DNA of 64,000 bases. Origin: Aquipseudomonas alcaligenes NBRC 14159. Its GTDB lineage: Bacteria > Pseudomonadota > Gammaproteobacteria > Pseudomonadales > Pseudomonadaceae. The notes below the pieces were generated by a model. It had not been told where the DNA came from. It did not search any database and was given only the letters and a program-made list of their open reading frames with translations. Each line of letters starts with the position of its first letter. Position 1 is the first letter of the stretch. Both the position numbers and the translations under genes were made by a program. The DNA lies in the NCBI RefSeq assembly GCF_000467105.1, contig NZ_BATI01000006.1, forward strand, positions 186,001-250,000. The letters run 5' to 3'. Below are positions 45,815 through 55,326 of this stretch, in pieces.

Positions 45815-45832
45815 ACCAAGCGCTTGCTTGGT
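45815..45832. promoter_or_regulatory. AtuR operator 2
   Basis: ACCAAGCGCTTGCTTGGT, centred on AAGCGCTT at 45818-45825. The centres of the two operators are 41 bp apart, close to four helical turns. Confidence 0.65.
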
Positions 45833-45870
45833 AGCCTTCGCAACATCTGCTCCCGCACGGACCCACAACC

Positions 45871-47658
45871 ATGACCAAGACCGTACGCATCGGCTGCGCC
45901 TCCGCCTTCTGGGGCGACACCTCCACCGCCGCCGCCCAGCTGGTTCGCGGCGCCGAACTGGACTACCTGGTGTTCGACTACCTGGCCGAGGTGACCATGT
46001 CGATCATGGCCGGCGCACGCATGAAGAAGCCGGACGAAGGCTATGCCACCGACTTCGTCGAGGTAATGGCGCCGCTGCTCGGCGAGATCGCGCAGAAGAA
46101 GATTCGCGTGGTGAGCAACGCCGGCGGGGTCAACCCGAGCGCCTGCGCCGCCGCCCTGGCCGCCGCCTGCGACAAGGCCGGGGTGAGCCTGAAGATCGCA
46201 GTGCTGCATGGCGACAACCTGCAACCCAAGCTGGGCGAACTGGCCAAGGCCGGAACCACCGAAATGTTCAGCGGCACCCCGCTGCCGCCGATGTGCGTGT
46301 CGGTCAACGCTTACCTGGGCGCGCCGGGCATCGTCGCGGCGCTTGAAGCGGGGGCGGATATCGTCATCACCGGCCGCGTGGTCGACAGTGCCGTGGTCAG
46401 CGCCGCCCTGGTGCACGAGTTCGGCTGGGCCTGGAGCGACTACGACAAGCTGGCTCAGGCCGCGCTGGCCGGCCACATCATCGAATGCGGCGCACAGTGC
46501 ACCGGCGGCAACTTCACCGACTGGCGCGACGTGCCGGACTACGAACATATCGGCTTCCCGATCGTCGAGGTGCAGGCCGATGGCAGCTTCGTGGTCGCCA
46601 AGCCGGAAGGCACCGGCGGCCTGATCTCCACCCTGTCGGTCGGCGAGCAGATGCTCTACGAGATCGGCGATCCGCGTGCCTACTACCTGCCCGATGTGGT
46701 CTGCGATTTCACCCAGGTGCAGCTGCGCCAGGTCGGTGACAACCGCGTCGAGCTGAAAGGTGCACGTGGCCTGGCACCCACCGCGCAATACAAGGTCAGC
46801 GCCACCCACCCGGATGGCTTCCGCTGCACCGCCAGCTGCCTGCTGGCCGGTATCGACGCCGTGGCCAAGGCCGAGCGGGTCAGCCAGGCGATCATCGCCA
46901 AGACCGAGGAAATGTTCGCCGCGCGCGGCTGGGGCCCCTACAAGGAGGTGTGCATCGAGCTGCTCGGCTCGGAAGCCACCTATGGCCCGCACGGCCAGCG
47001 CCGTGATACCCGCGAAGTGGTGGTGAAGATCGGCGTGCGCCACGCGAAGAAAGAAGCCTTGATCCTGTTCTCCCGCGAGATCGCCCAGGCCGCGACCGGC
47101 ATGGCGCCGGGCCTGACCGGCATCGTCGGCGGCCGCCCCACCGTGTACCCGGTGATCCGCCTGTTCAGCTTCCTGGTGGACAAGAGCGCCTGCCAGCTGG
47201 AAGTGGAATTGAACGGCGAGCGCCACCCGCTCGCCCTGCCCCAGCTGGACGCCTTCAGCACGACGCAAATTGCCGCCGACGTCGCCGTGCCGGCCGCCAG
47301 CGGCCAGGCCGATGCCAGCGTGCCGCTGATCAAGCTGGCCGTGGCCCGCTCCGGCGACAAGGGCAACCACAGCAACATCGGCGTGATGGCGAGAAAGCCC
47401 GAATATCTGGCGTGGATCGCCGCTGCGCTAAGCGAGGCTGCCGTGGCCGAATGGATGCAGCATGTACTCGACGGCCAGACCGGCAAGGTCAGCCGCTGGT
47501 ACCTGCCCGGCAGCCACAGCCTCAACTTCCTGCTGGAGAACGCCCTGGGTGGCGGCGGCGTGGCCAGCCTGCGCATCGACCCGCAGGGCAAGGCCTTCGC
47601 CCAGCAGTTGCTGGAGTTCCCGGTACCGGTGCCCAAGGCCCTGGCCGAGCAGCTGTAA
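45871..47658 (+). CDS. atuA: AtuA, acyclic terpene utilisation protein
   Basis: A 595-residue protein with the large DUF1446/AtuA domain (about 1-450; [40 protein letters not shown]) and a C-terminal ferredoxin-like AtuA domain (about 480-585; [16 protein letters not shown]). Required for citronellol/geraniol use in P. aeruginosa, but its reaction is not settled. First gene of the plus-strand operon. Confidence 0.93.
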   Translation: MTKTVRIGCASAFWGDTSTAAAQLVRGAELDYLVFDYLAEVTMSIMAGARMKKPDEGYATDFVEVMAPLLGEIAQKKIRVVSNAGGVNPSACAAALAAACDKAGVSLKIAVLHGDNLQPKLGELAKAGTTEMFSGTPLPPMCVSVNAYLGAPGIVAALEAGADIVITGRVVDSAVVSAALVHEFGWAWSDYDKLAQAALAGHIIECGAQCTGGNFTDWRDVPDYEHIGFPIVEVQADGSFVVAKPEGTGGLISTLSVGEQMLYEIGDPRAYYLPDVVCDFTQVQLRQVGDNRVELKGARGLAPTAQYKVSATHPDGFRCTASCLLAGIDAVAKAERVSQAIIAKTEEMFAARGWGPYKEVCIELLGSEATYGPHGQRRDTREVVVKIGVRHAKKEALILFSREIAQAATGMAPGLTGIVGGRPTVYPVIRLFSFLVDKSACQLEVELNGERHPLALPQLDAFSTTQIAADVAVPAASGQADASVPLIKLAVARSGDKGNHSNIGVMARKPEYLAWIAAALSEAAVAEWMQHVLDGQTGKVSRWYLPGSHSLNFLLENALGGGGVASLRIDPQGKAFAQQLLEFPVPVPKALAEQL

Positions 47659-47724
47659 CGCACAGATTTCCGGTGACAGCGGACAGGGGCCGCTGCCCAC
47701 CCTACGACGAGGACGATAACAACA

Positions 47725-48588
47725 ATGGCATACGACTCAGTCTTCAAACCCGGCCTGTTCGCCGGCCAGACCATTCTGGTCACCGGCGGCGGCAGCGGCA
47801 TCGGCCGCTGCGTGGCGCATGAGCTGGCCTACCTGGGGGCCCATGTGGTGCTGGTCGGGCGCAAGCTGGAGAAGCTTGAAAGCACCTGCGCCGAGATTGT
47901 CGAGGACGGCGGCAGCGCCAGCTTCAAGGTCTGCGACATCCGCGAGGAAGATGCGGTCAAGGCGATGGTCGCCCAGGTGCTGGCCGAGCGCGAGCGCATC
48001 CACCACCTGGTCAACAACGCCGGCGGCCAGTTCCCGGCACCACTGATCAGCATCAACCAGAAAGGCTTCGAGACCGTCGTTCGCACCAACCTGGTGGGCG
48101 GCTTCCTGGTCGCTCGCGAAGTCTTCACCCAGAGCCTGTGCAAGCACGGCGGCAGCATCGTCAACATGCTCGCCGACATGTGGGGCGGCATGCCCGGCAT
48201 GGGCCACTCCGGCGCCGCCCGCGCCGGCATGGAGAACTTCACCAAGACTGCGGCCTTCGAGTGGGGCCACTGCAACGTGCGGGTCAATGCGGTGGCACCG
48301 GGCTGGATCGCCTCCAGCGGCATGGACACCTACCCCGAGTCGATGAAGAGCCTGATCCGCAATCTCAAGGAGCACGTGCCGCTGCAGCGCATCGGCACCG
48401 AGTCGGAAGTGGCCGCGGCGATTGTCTTCCTGCTGTCGCCGGGTGCCAACTTCATCAACGGCAACACCATCCGCATCGACGGCGCCGCCAGCCTCGGCAC
48501 CCGCGCCTGGCCGCTGGCCAAGGCGAAGAAGAGCGAGTCCTACAACGGCTTCCACCGGGCCTACATGCCCGACGTGTTCAAGGAGTAA
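47725..48588 (+). CDS. atuB: AtuB, short-chain dehydrogenase-like protein
   Basis: A 287-residue SDR-fold protein: GGGSGIG nucleotide loop (about 20), NNAGG, and a substrate helix MGHSGAARAGMENF. The usual YxxxK pair is absent: the Tyr position is His/Ser and the Lys is Arg, the pattern of 2,4-dienoyl-CoA reductase-like SDRs. Annotated in atu clusters as a dehydrogenase of the terpene route; the exact substrate is uncertain. Confidence 0.9.
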   Translation: MAYDSVFKPGLFAGQTILVTGGGSGIGRCVAHELAYLGAHVVLVGRKLEKLESTCAEIVEDGGSASFKVCDIREEDAVKAMVAQVLAERERIHHLVNNAGGQFPAPLISINQKGFETVVRTNLVGGFLVAREVFTQSLCKHGGSIVNMLADMWGGMPGMGHSGAARAGMENFTKTAAFEWGHCNVRVNAVAPGWIASSGMDTYPESMKSLIRNLKEHVPLQRIGTESEVAAAIVFLLSPGANFINGNTIRIDGAASLGTRAWPLAKAKKSESYNGFHRAYMPDVFKE

Positions 48589-48591
48589 GTC

Positions 48592-50208
48592 ATGCCGGTC
48601 ATCCAGAGCGACATCGACGTCCATGGCGACACCTTCGCGCAGAATCGTCAGGCCATGCTGACCGCCATCGCCAGCTTCCGCGACGTGGAACAGAAGGTGC
48701 TGGACAAGGCCGCCGAGGCCAAGCCCAAGTTCGTCAAGCGCGGCCAGCTGCTGCCGCGCGAGCGTATCAACCTGCTGCTCGACCCGGGCGCACCCTTCCT
48801 TGAGCTGTCCTCGCTGGCCGGCTACAAGCTGCACGACGACAAGGACGGTACCCAGGCCGGCGGCGGCATCATCGCCGGCATCGGCTACGTCGCTGGCGTG
48901 CGCTGCCTGGTGATCGCCAACAACAGCGCGATCAAGGGCGGCACCATCTCCCCCACCGGTCTGAAGAAATCCCTGCGCCTGCAGCAGATCGCCGTGGAGA
49001 ACAAGCTGCCGGTGATCACCCTGGCCGAGAGCGGCGGCGCCAACCTCAACTACGCCGCCGACATCTTCGTCGAAGGCGCGCGCGGCTTCGCCAACCAGGC
49101 GCGCATGTCGGCCATGGGCCTGCCGCAGATCACCGTGGTACACGGCTCCAGCACCGCCGGCGGGGCCTACCAGCCGGGCCTGTCCGACTACGTGGTAGTG
49201 GTGCGCGGCAAGGCCAAGATGTTCCTCGCCGGCCCGCCCCTGCTGAAAGCCGCGACCGGCGAGATCGCCACCGACGAAGAGCTGGGCGGCGCCGAGATGC
49301 ACGCCCAGGTCGCCGGTACCGCCGAATACCTGGCCGAGAACGATGCCGACGGCGTGCGCCTGGCCCGCGAGATCACCGGCCTGCTGCCGTGGAACCAACA
49401 ACTGCCCGCTCGTGAGAAACGTACCTGGCGCGAGCCGCTGTACCCGGCCGAGGAGCTGCTGGGCATCGTCCCGGCGGACGCCAAGAAGCCCTACGACGTG
49501 CGCGAGATCATCGCCCGCATCGCCGACGGCTCGGAGTTCCTCGACTTCAAGAACGAGTTCGACAGCCAGACCGTTTGCGGCCACCTGGCCATCGAAGGCC
49601 AGCCCTGCGGCTTCATCGGCAACAACGGCCCGATCACCCCGCGCGGCGCGGCCAAGGCCGCCCAGTTCATCCAGCTGTGCGAGCAGAGCAACACGCCGAT
49701 CCTGTTCTTCCACAACACCACCGGCTTCATGGTCGGCACCGAGTCGGAACAGAACGGCGTGATCAAGCACGGCTCCAAGCTGATCCAGGCCGTGGCCAAC
49801 TGCAGCGTGCCGAAGCTGACCATCGTCGTCGGCGGCTCCTACGGCGCCGGCAACTACGCAATGTGCGGCCGCGGTCTCGATCCGCGCTTTATCTTCGCCT
49901 GGCCCAACAGCAAGACCGCCGTGATGGGCGGCGCCCAGGCCGGCAAGGTGCTGCGCATCGTCACCGAGGACAAGCACCGCAAGGAAGGCAAGGAGGCCGA
50001 CCCGAAGATGCTCGACATGCTGGAAATGGCCACCGCGCAGAAGCTCGACAGCCAGTCCACCGCGCTGTACGGCACCGCCAGCCTGTGGGACGACGGCCTG
50101 ATCGACCCGCGTGACACGCGCAAGCTGCTCGGCTTCCTGCTGGACATCTGCGCCGAAGCCGCCGTGCGCCCGCTCAAATCCAACACCTTCGGCGTGGCCC
50201 GGCTCTGA
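48592..50208 (+). CDS. atuC: Geranyl-CoA carboxylase beta subunit (carboxyltransferase)
   Basis: A 538-residue carboxyltransferase of the propionyl-/methylcrotonyl-CoA carboxylase type. Transfers CO2 from carboxybiotin on AtuF to geranyl-CoA, making isohexenylglutaconyl-CoA. Visible: AESGGANLNYA, HGSSTAGGAYQPG, NNGPITPRGAAKAAQF, GGSYGAGNYAMCGRG (oxyanion-forming Gly motifs). Begins 3 bases after atuB. Distinguished from the leucine-route LiuB by its atu context, not by a residue I can be sure of. Confidence 0.92.
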   Translation: MPVIQSDIDVHGDTFAQNRQAMLTAIASFRDVEQKVLDKAAEAKPKFVKRGQLLPRERINLLLDPGAPFLELSSLAGYKLHDDKDGTQAGGGIIAGIGYVAGVRCLVIANNSAIKGGTISPTGLKKSLRLQQIAVENKLPVITLAESGGANLNYAADIFVEGARGFANQARMSAMGLPQITVVHGSSTAGGAYQPGLSDYVVVVRGKAKMFLAGPPLLKAATGEIATDEELGGAEMHAQVAGTAEYLAENDADGVRLAREITGLLPWNQQLPAREKRTWREPLYPAEELLGIVPADAKKPYDVREIIARIADGSEFLDFKNEFDSQTVCGHLAIEGQPCGFIGNNGPITPRGAAKAAQFIQLCEQSNTPILFFHNTTGFMVGTESEQNGVIKHGSKLIQAVANCSVPKLTIVVGGSYGAGNYAMCGRGLDPRFIFAWPNSKTAVMGGAQAGKVLRIVTEDKHRKEGKEADPKMLDMLEMATAQKLDSQSTALYGTASLWDDGLIDPRDTRKLLGFLLDICAEAAVRPLKSNTFGVARL

Positions 50209-50252
50209 GCCGGTCGCCCACCTTTCATTCGAGATCCCAGGAGAACAACAAC

Positions 50253-51413
50253 ATGATCTTTACCCAGGAACACGAAGAACTCCGCCGCACCGTACGCAAC
50301 TTTGTCGACAAGGAAATCAACCCGCACGTCGACGAGTGGGAAAAGGACGGTCGCTTCCCGATCCACGAAATCTTCAAGAAGGCCGGTGATCTGGGCCTGC
50401 TGGGCATCTCCAAGCCGGAGAAATTCGGCGGCATGGGCCTGGACTACAGCTACTCCATCGTCGCGGCCGAAGAGTTCGGCACCATCCGCTGCGGCGGCAT
50501 CCCGATGTCCATCGGCGTGCAGACCGACATGTGCACCCCGGCCCTGGCCCGCTTCGGCTCCGATGAGCTGCGCGAACAGTTCCTCGCCCCGGCGATTGCC
50601 GGCGACATGGTCGGCTGCATCGGCGTCTCCGAAGTGGGTGCCGGTTCCGACGTGGCCGGTCTGAAGACCACCGCGCGCAAGGACGGCGACGACTACGTGA
50701 TCAACGGCAGCAAGATGTGGATCACCAACTCGCCGTCGGCCGACTTCATCTGCCTGCTGGCCAACACCAGCGACGACAAGCCGCACGTGAACAAGTCGCT
50801 GATCGTGGTGCCGATGAAGACCCCGGGCATCACCGTCAGTCCGCACCTGGACAAGCTCGGCATGCGCAGCTCGGAAACCGCCCAGGTGTTCTTCGACAAC
50901 GTGCGCGTGCCGCAGCGCTACCGCATCGGTCACGAAGGCGCCGGCTTCATGATGCAGATGCTGCAGTTCCAGGAAGAGCGCCTGTTCGGCGCGGCCAACA
51001 TCATCAAGGGCCTGGAGTACTGCGTCGACTCCACCATCGACTACTGCAAGCAGCGCCACACCTTCGGCAACCCGCTGATCGACAACCAGGCCATCCACTT
51101 CCGCCTGGCCGAGCTGCAGACTGAGATCGAATGCCTGCGCGCCCTGGTCTACCAGGCCACCGAGCAGTACGTGAAAGGCCGCGACGTGACCAAGCTGGCC
51201 TCGATGGCCAAGCTCAAGGCCGGTCGCCTCGGTCGCGAAGTGTCCGACGCCTGCCTGCAGTACTGGGGCGGCATGGGCTTCATGTGGGACAACCCGGTTT
51301 CGCGTGCCTACCGCGACGTGCGTCTGGTCTCGATTGGCGGCGGCGCCGACGAAATCATGCTGGGCATCATCTGCAAGCTGATGGGCATCCTGCCCGGCAA
51401 AAAGAAGGGCTGA
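50253..51413 (+). CDS. atuD: AtuD, citronellyl-CoA dehydrogenase
   Basis: A 386-residue acyl-CoA dehydrogenase oxidising citronellyl-CoA to geranyl-CoA with FAD. Visible: IGVSEVGAGSDVAGLKTTA, WITNSPSADF, ERLFGAANIIKGLEYCV, and the C-terminal QYWGGMGFMWDNPVSRAYRD FAD motif. Family length is right. Confidence 0.92.
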   Translation: MIFTQEHEELRRTVRNFVDKEINPHVDEWEKDGRFPIHEIFKKAGDLGLLGISKPEKFGGMGLDYSYSIVAAEEFGTIRCGGIPMSIGVQTDMCTPALARFGSDELREQFLAPAIAGDMVGCIGVSEVGAGSDVAGLKTTARKDGDDYVINGSKMWITNSPSADFICLLANTSDDKPHVNKSLIVVPMKTPGITVSPHLDKLGMRSSETAQVFFDNVRVPQRYRIGHEGAGFMMQMLQFQEERLFGAANIIKGLEYCVDSTIDYCKQRHTFGNPLIDNQAIHFRLAELQTEIECLRALVYQATEQYVKGRDVTKLASMAKLKAGRLGREVSDACLQYWGGMGFMWDNPVSRAYRDVRLVSIGGGADEIMLGIICKLMGILPGKKKG

Positions 51414-51423
51414 GGAAGCGACC

Positions 51424-52221
51424 ATGGCCGAACTGCCGAACTGCCAAACCCTGCTGCTGGAACAGGTCGAGGGCGTGCTCTACGTCAGCCTCAACCGCCC
51501 GGAAAGCCGCAACGCCATGAGCCTGGCCATGGTCGAGGAGCTGCGCGCAGTGCTCGCGGCCGTGCGCAGCGACCGAGGCGTGCGCGCCCTGGTACTGCGC
51601 GGCACCGACGGCCACTTCTGCGCCGGCGGCGATATCAAGGACATGGCCGGGGCGCGAGCCAAGGGAGGTGACGCCTATCGCGACCTCAACCGCGCCTTCG
51701 GCCGCCTGCTGGAAGAAGCCCAGGAGGCGCCTCAGGTGCTGGTCGCGGTGCTGGAAGGTGCGGTGCTCGGCGGAGGTTTCGGCCTGGCCTGCGTCTCCGA
51801 TATCGCCATCGCCCACCAGAACGCCAAGTTCGGCCTGCCGGAAACCAGCCTGGGGATTTTGCCAGCGCAGATTGCCCCCTTCGTGGCCAAGCGCATCGGT
51901 CTGACCCAGGCCCGGCGCCTGGCCCTGACCGCCGCCCGCTTCGACGGCGCCGATGCTCTGCGCCTGGGCCTGGTGCACTTCTGCGAAGGCGATGACCAGG
52001 CGCTGGTCGACCGCCTCGCCGAGTGCCTGCAGCAGGTACGCCAGTGCGCCCCCGACGCCAATGCGGCAACCAAGGCACTGCTGCTGGCCACCGAAACGGA
52101 GCACCTCGCCGGCCTGCTCGACCGTGCGGCTGGCCAGTTCGCCGAGGCCGTGCTGGGCAGCGAAGGCGTGGAAGGCACCATGGCTTTCGTGCAGAAGCGC
52201 AAGCCCAAGTGGGCGGAGTAA
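51424..52221 (+). CDS. atuE: AtuE, isohexenylglutaconyl-CoA hydratase
   Basis: A 265-residue crotonase-fold protein hydrating the carboxylated CoA ester. Oxyanion-hole segments are GGDIKDMAG (about 60) and EGAVLGGGFGLACVSDIAI (about 108). Starts 10 bases after atuD. Followed by a repeat-bearing 120-bp gap before atuF. Confidence 0.92.
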   Translation: MAELPNCQTLLLEQVEGVLYVSLNRPESRNAMSLAMVEELRAVLAAVRSDRGVRALVLRGTDGHFCAGGDIKDMAGARAKGGDAYRDLNRAFGRLLEEAQEAPQVLVAVLEGAVLGGGFGLACVSDIAIAHQNAKFGLPETSLGILPAQIAPFVAKRIGLTQARRLALTAARFDGADALRLGLVHFCEGDDQALVDRLAECLQQVRQCAPDANAATKALLLATETEHLAGLLDRAAGQFAEAVLGSEGVEGTMAFVQKRKPKWAE

Positions 52222-52226
52222 CGCTC

Positions 52227-52260
52227 CCCTCTCCCCAACCCTCCCCCCTCGGGGAGAGGG
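52227..52260. repeat. C/T-rich hairpin repeat after atuE
   Basis: CCCTCTCCCC/GGGGAGAGGG inverted repeat (52227-52236, 52251-52260), related to the palindrome at 35231-35254. Confidence 0.65.
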
Positions 52261-52271
52261 AACAAATCGAA

Positions 52272-52322
52272 GTAGCCCGGATGCAATCCGGGAACCGACA
52301 CCCCGGATTGCATCCGGGCTAC
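52272..52322. repeat. Perfect 21-bp inverted repeat inside the atu operon
   Basis: Two 21-base arms beginning GTAGCCCGGATGCAATCC and ending in GGATTGCATCCGGGCTAC, loop AACCGACAC. A well-formed hairpin without a T run, typical of a repeated extragenic element in pseudomonads. It would form in the mRNA between atuE and atuF. Confidence 0.8.
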
Positions 52323-52341
52323 GACTAGCAGGAGCACGACG

Positions 52342-54330
52342 ATGCCCGCCTTCAACAAGATCCTGATCGCCAACCGCGGTGAAATCGCCTGCCGCGTCAT
52401 GCGCACCGCCAAGGAACTCGGCTACCGCACCGTGGCGGTGTACTCCGAGGCCGATGCCGGCGCCCGCCATGTGCAGGTGGCCGACGAGGCCGTGTGCATC
52501 GGCCCGGCGCAGGTCAACCAGTCTTACCTGGTGATCGACAACATCATCAAAGCCGCGCAGAAGACTGGCGCCGACGCCATCCACCCGGGCTACGGCTTCC
52601 TCTCCGAGAACGCCGACTTTGCCCGCGCCTGTGAGGCCGCCGGTATCGTCTTCATCGGCCCGACCGTGGAAGCCATCCACCTGATGGGCAGCAAGCGCCT
52701 GTCGAAGATCGCTATGCTCGAAGCCGGCGTGCCCTGCATTCCCGGCTACGAAGGCGCCGCCCAGGACGACGAGACGCTGGTGCGTGAGGCCGAGCGCATC
52801 GGCTACCCGCTGATGATCAAGGCCAGCGCCGGCGGCGGCGGTCGCGGCATGCGTCTGGTGCATCAGGCCAGCGAGCTGCAGGAGCAGATCCGCACCGCAC
52901 GCTCCGAGGCACAGAACGCCTTCGGTTCCGGCGAGCTGATTCTAGAACGCGCGGTGATCCGCCCGCGCCACGTCGAGATTCAGGTATTCGGCGACCAGCA
53001 CGGCCACATCGTTTACCTCGGAGAGCGTGACTGCTCGGTGCAGCGTCGCCACCAGAAAGTGGTCGAGGAAGCCCCCTGCCCGGTGATGACGCCCGAGCTG
53101 CGCCGCGCCATGGGCGAAGCCGCGGTCAAGGCCGCCGCGCGGGTCAACTACGTGGGTGCCGGCACCGTGGAATTCCTGCTGGATGCCAGCGGCGAGTTCT
53201 TCTTCTTGGAAATGAATACCCGCCTGCAGGTGGAGCACCCGGTTACCGAACTGATCACCGGGCAGGACCTGGTGGCCTGGCAGATCCGCGTCGCCGAAGG
53301 CCAGGCACTGCCGCTCAAGCAGGACGAGATCACCCTCAGCGGCCACGCCATGGAAGTGCGCCTGTACGCCGAGGACTCAGCGCACAACTTCCTGCCGCAG
53401 ACTGGCCGCGTGCTGCGCTGGGAGCCCGAGCTGCTCGAAGGCATCCGCATCGACCATGGCCTGGTCGAAGGTCAGGAAGTCACGCCCTTCTACGACCCGA
53501 TGCTGGCCAAGGTCATCGCCTACGGCGCGACCCGTGAGGATGCCCGGCGCAAGCTGGTGCGTGCCCTGGAAAACTGCGTGCTGCTGGGGGTCAACGGCAA
53601 CCAGCGCTTCCTCGCCAACCTGCTGGCCAACCCGGAGTTCGCCGCCAGCAACGCCACCACGGCCTTTATCGCCGAGCACTTTGCCAGCGACGAAAGCCTG
53701 GCCCCGCAGGCGCCGGCCGCCAGCGAGCTGGCCATTGCTGCCGCCCTGCTCTATCAGGAGTCGGCGGGCAGTCGTGCCCACCAGGCCGGCCTGGCTGGCT
53801 GGCGCAGTGCCGGCAGCGCGCCGTGGCGCTTCATCCTCAAACAGGGCGAACACAAGCACGAGATCGAGCTGGACGTGCTCGGCGATGGCGCCCAGCCGCA
53901 TCTGCGCGCCCGCGTGGGCGACAGCCAGGTTGAACTGCACCTGCTGGCCAGCGACGGCCGCTGGCTGACCCTGGAGCAGGACGGCATCCGCCGTCGCCAG
54001 GCCTACCACCACGACGGCGACCGCCTGTGGCTGTTCGGCCACTTCGGCAACCTGGAACTCACCGACGTGACCCACGAGCCGGCCGGTGGGCAGAACGCCG
54101 CCAGCTCCGGCGCGGTAAAGGCCCCCATGGACGGTGCCATCGTCGACGTACTGGTCGAGGAAGGCGCGCGCGTCAGCAAGGGCCAGCTGCTGGTGGTGCT
54201 GGAAGCCATGAAGATGGAACACCCGCTCAAGGCCGGCGCCGACGGCGTGGTGCGCCGGGTCGGCGTGAGCCAGGGCGACCAGGTCAAGAACCGCCAGTTG
54301 CTGGTGGAAATCGAAGCCGACGAAGCCTGA
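52342..54330 (+). CDS. atuF: Geranyl-CoA carboxylase alpha subunit (biotin carboxylase/carrier)
   Basis: A 662-residue biotin-dependent subunit: N-terminal biotin carboxylase (ATP-grasp loop ASAGGGGRGMRLV near 165, HPGYGFLSENADF, EMNTRLQVEHPVTE), a linker, and a C-terminal biotinyl domain with the biotinylated Lys in VLEAMKMEHPLKAGA (about 627). Works with AtuC. Start ATG follows GGAGC. Confidence 0.95.
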   Translation: MPAFNKILIANRGEIACRVMRTAKELGYRTVAVYSEADAGARHVQVADEAVCIGPAQVNQSYLVIDNIIKAAQKTGADAIHPGYGFLSENADFARACEAAGIVFIGPTVEAIHLMGSKRLSKIAMLEAGVPCIPGYEGAAQDDETLVREAERIGYPLMIKASAGGGGRGMRLVHQASELQEQIRTARSEAQNAFGSGELILERAVIRPRHVEIQVFGDQHGHIVYLGERDCSVQRRHQKVVEEAPCPVMTPELRRAMGEAAVKAAARVNYVGAGTVEFLLDASGEFFFLEMNTRLQVEHPVTELITGQDLVAWQIRVAEGQALPLKQDEITLSGHAMEVRLYAEDSAHNFLPQTGRVLRWEPELLEGIRIDHGLVEGQEVTPFYDPMLAKVIAYGATREDARRKLVRALENCVLLGVNGNQRFLANLLANPEFAASNATTAFIAEHFASDESLAPQAPAASELAIAAALLYQESAGSRAHQAGLAGWRSAGSAPWRFILKQGEHKHEIELDVLGDGAQPHLRARVGDSQVELHLLASDGRWLTLEQDGIRRRQAYHHDGDRLWLFGHFGNLELTDVTHEPAGGQNAASSGAVKAPMDGAIVDVLVEEGARVSKGQLLVVLEAMKMEHPLKAGADGVVRRVGVSQGDQVKNRQLLVEIEADEA

Positions 54331-54354
54331 CCTCAATCCCAATGGCTGATACCA

Positions 54355-54388
54355 AGCCCCGCGCCAGGGAATCCTGGGCGGGGTTTGC
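54355..54388 (+). terminator. Imperfect hairpin between atuF and atuG, possible attenuator
   Basis: AAGCCCCGC-GCCAGG-GAAT-CCTGGGC-GGGGTTT, an interrupted stem followed by TTT. The short T run suggests partial termination at most. Confidence 0.45.
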
Positions 54389-54421
54389 CCATTTCTGTGC
54401 AAGCGCCGCTTTGGAGGCCTT

Positions 54422-55240
54422 ATGTCACTTAACGGAAAGACCCTGTTCATCACCGGCGCCAGCCGCGGCATCGGCCGCGAGATCGCCCTCAAGGCCGCCG
54501 CCGACGGCGCCAATATCGTGGTCGCGGCCAAGAGCGCCGAGGCCCACCCGAAACTGCCGGGCACCATCTTCTCGGTGGCCGAGGAAATCATTGCCGCCGG
54601 TGGGAAGGCCCTGCCCCTGCAACTGGACGTGCGTGACGAAGAAGCAGTGAAGGTCGCCATGGCCCAGGCTGCCGAGCACTTCGGCGGCATCGATGCGCTG
54701 ATCAACAATGCCGGCGCCATCCGCCTCAAGGGCGTCGAGCACCTGGAGCCCAAGCGCTACGACCTGATGTTCCAGATCAACACCCGCGCGGTGATGGTCT
54801 GCAGCCAGGCGGCGCTGCCCTACCTGAAGAAGACCCAGGGTCATATCCTCAGCCTGTCGCCGCCGCTCAACCTCGATCCCAAGTGGTTCGCCAGCTACGG
54901 GCCCTACACCACCACCAAGTACGGCATGAGCATGCTGACCCTGGGCATGCACGAGGAATTCAGGAAGTACAGCATCAGCGTCAACGCACTGTGGCCGAAG
55001 ACGGTGATCGCCACCGCCGCCATCGAGTTCGAAGCGGGCGGCCCCGCCGTGATGAAGGCCGCGCGCCTGCCGGCGATCATGGCCGATGCCGCCTACGCCA
55101 TCCTCAGCAGCAGCGGGCGCAGCATCAGCGGGCGCCTGCTGATCGACGAGGAGATCCTGCGCGAACAGGGCCAGACGGACTTCGAACAGTACCGCTATGA
55201 CCCGGCCGGCAAGCTCATGACCGACCTGTTCGTCGACTGA
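54422..55240 (+). CDS. atuG: AtuG, short-chain dehydrogenase (HSDL2-like)
   Basis: A 272-residue SDR with GASRGIGREIALKAAADGA near residue 12, NNAGAI, and a full YxxxK pair (YGPYTTTKYGMSML). It belongs to the hydroxysteroid-dehydrogenase-like-2 group, acting on CoA thioesters by family. Position after atuF is the same as in P. aeruginosa. The acyl-CoA synthetase atuH that follows there is absent here. Confidence 0.88.
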   Translation: MSLNGKTLFITGASRGIGREIALKAAADGANIVVAAKSAEAHPKLPGTIFSVAEEIIAAGGKALPLQLDVRDEEAVKVAMAQAAEHFGGIDALINNAGAIRLKGVEHLEPKRYDLMFQINTRAVMVCSQAALPYLKKTQGHILSLSPPLNLDPKWFASYGPYTTTKYGMSMLTLGMHEEFRKYSISVNALWPKTVIATAAIEFEAGGPAVMKAARLPAIMADAAYAILSSSGRSISGRLLIDEEILREQGQTDFEQYRYDPAGKLMTDLFVD

Positions 55241-55249
55241 GGCACGACT

Positions 55250-55288
55250 CGGCAGGCACCAGCCACCACGCCGGACTGGTGCCTGCCG
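55250..55288. repeat. Perfect 13-bp hairpin after atuG
   Basis: CGGCAGGCACCAG (55250-55262) and CTGGTGCCTGCCG (55276-55288). No T run. It lies between convergent atuG and the next minus-strand gene; possibly a terminator-like or processing signal. Confidence 0.6.
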
Positions 55289-55326
55289 GCGCCTCTCGGC
55301 GAGGCAAGAGCTGGCGCCACGACGCG

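Noticed and set aside
47737..49977. A 746-codon minus-strand frame across atuB and atuC
   Set aside because: Antisense shadow of two well-recognised genes, with compositionally odd translation.
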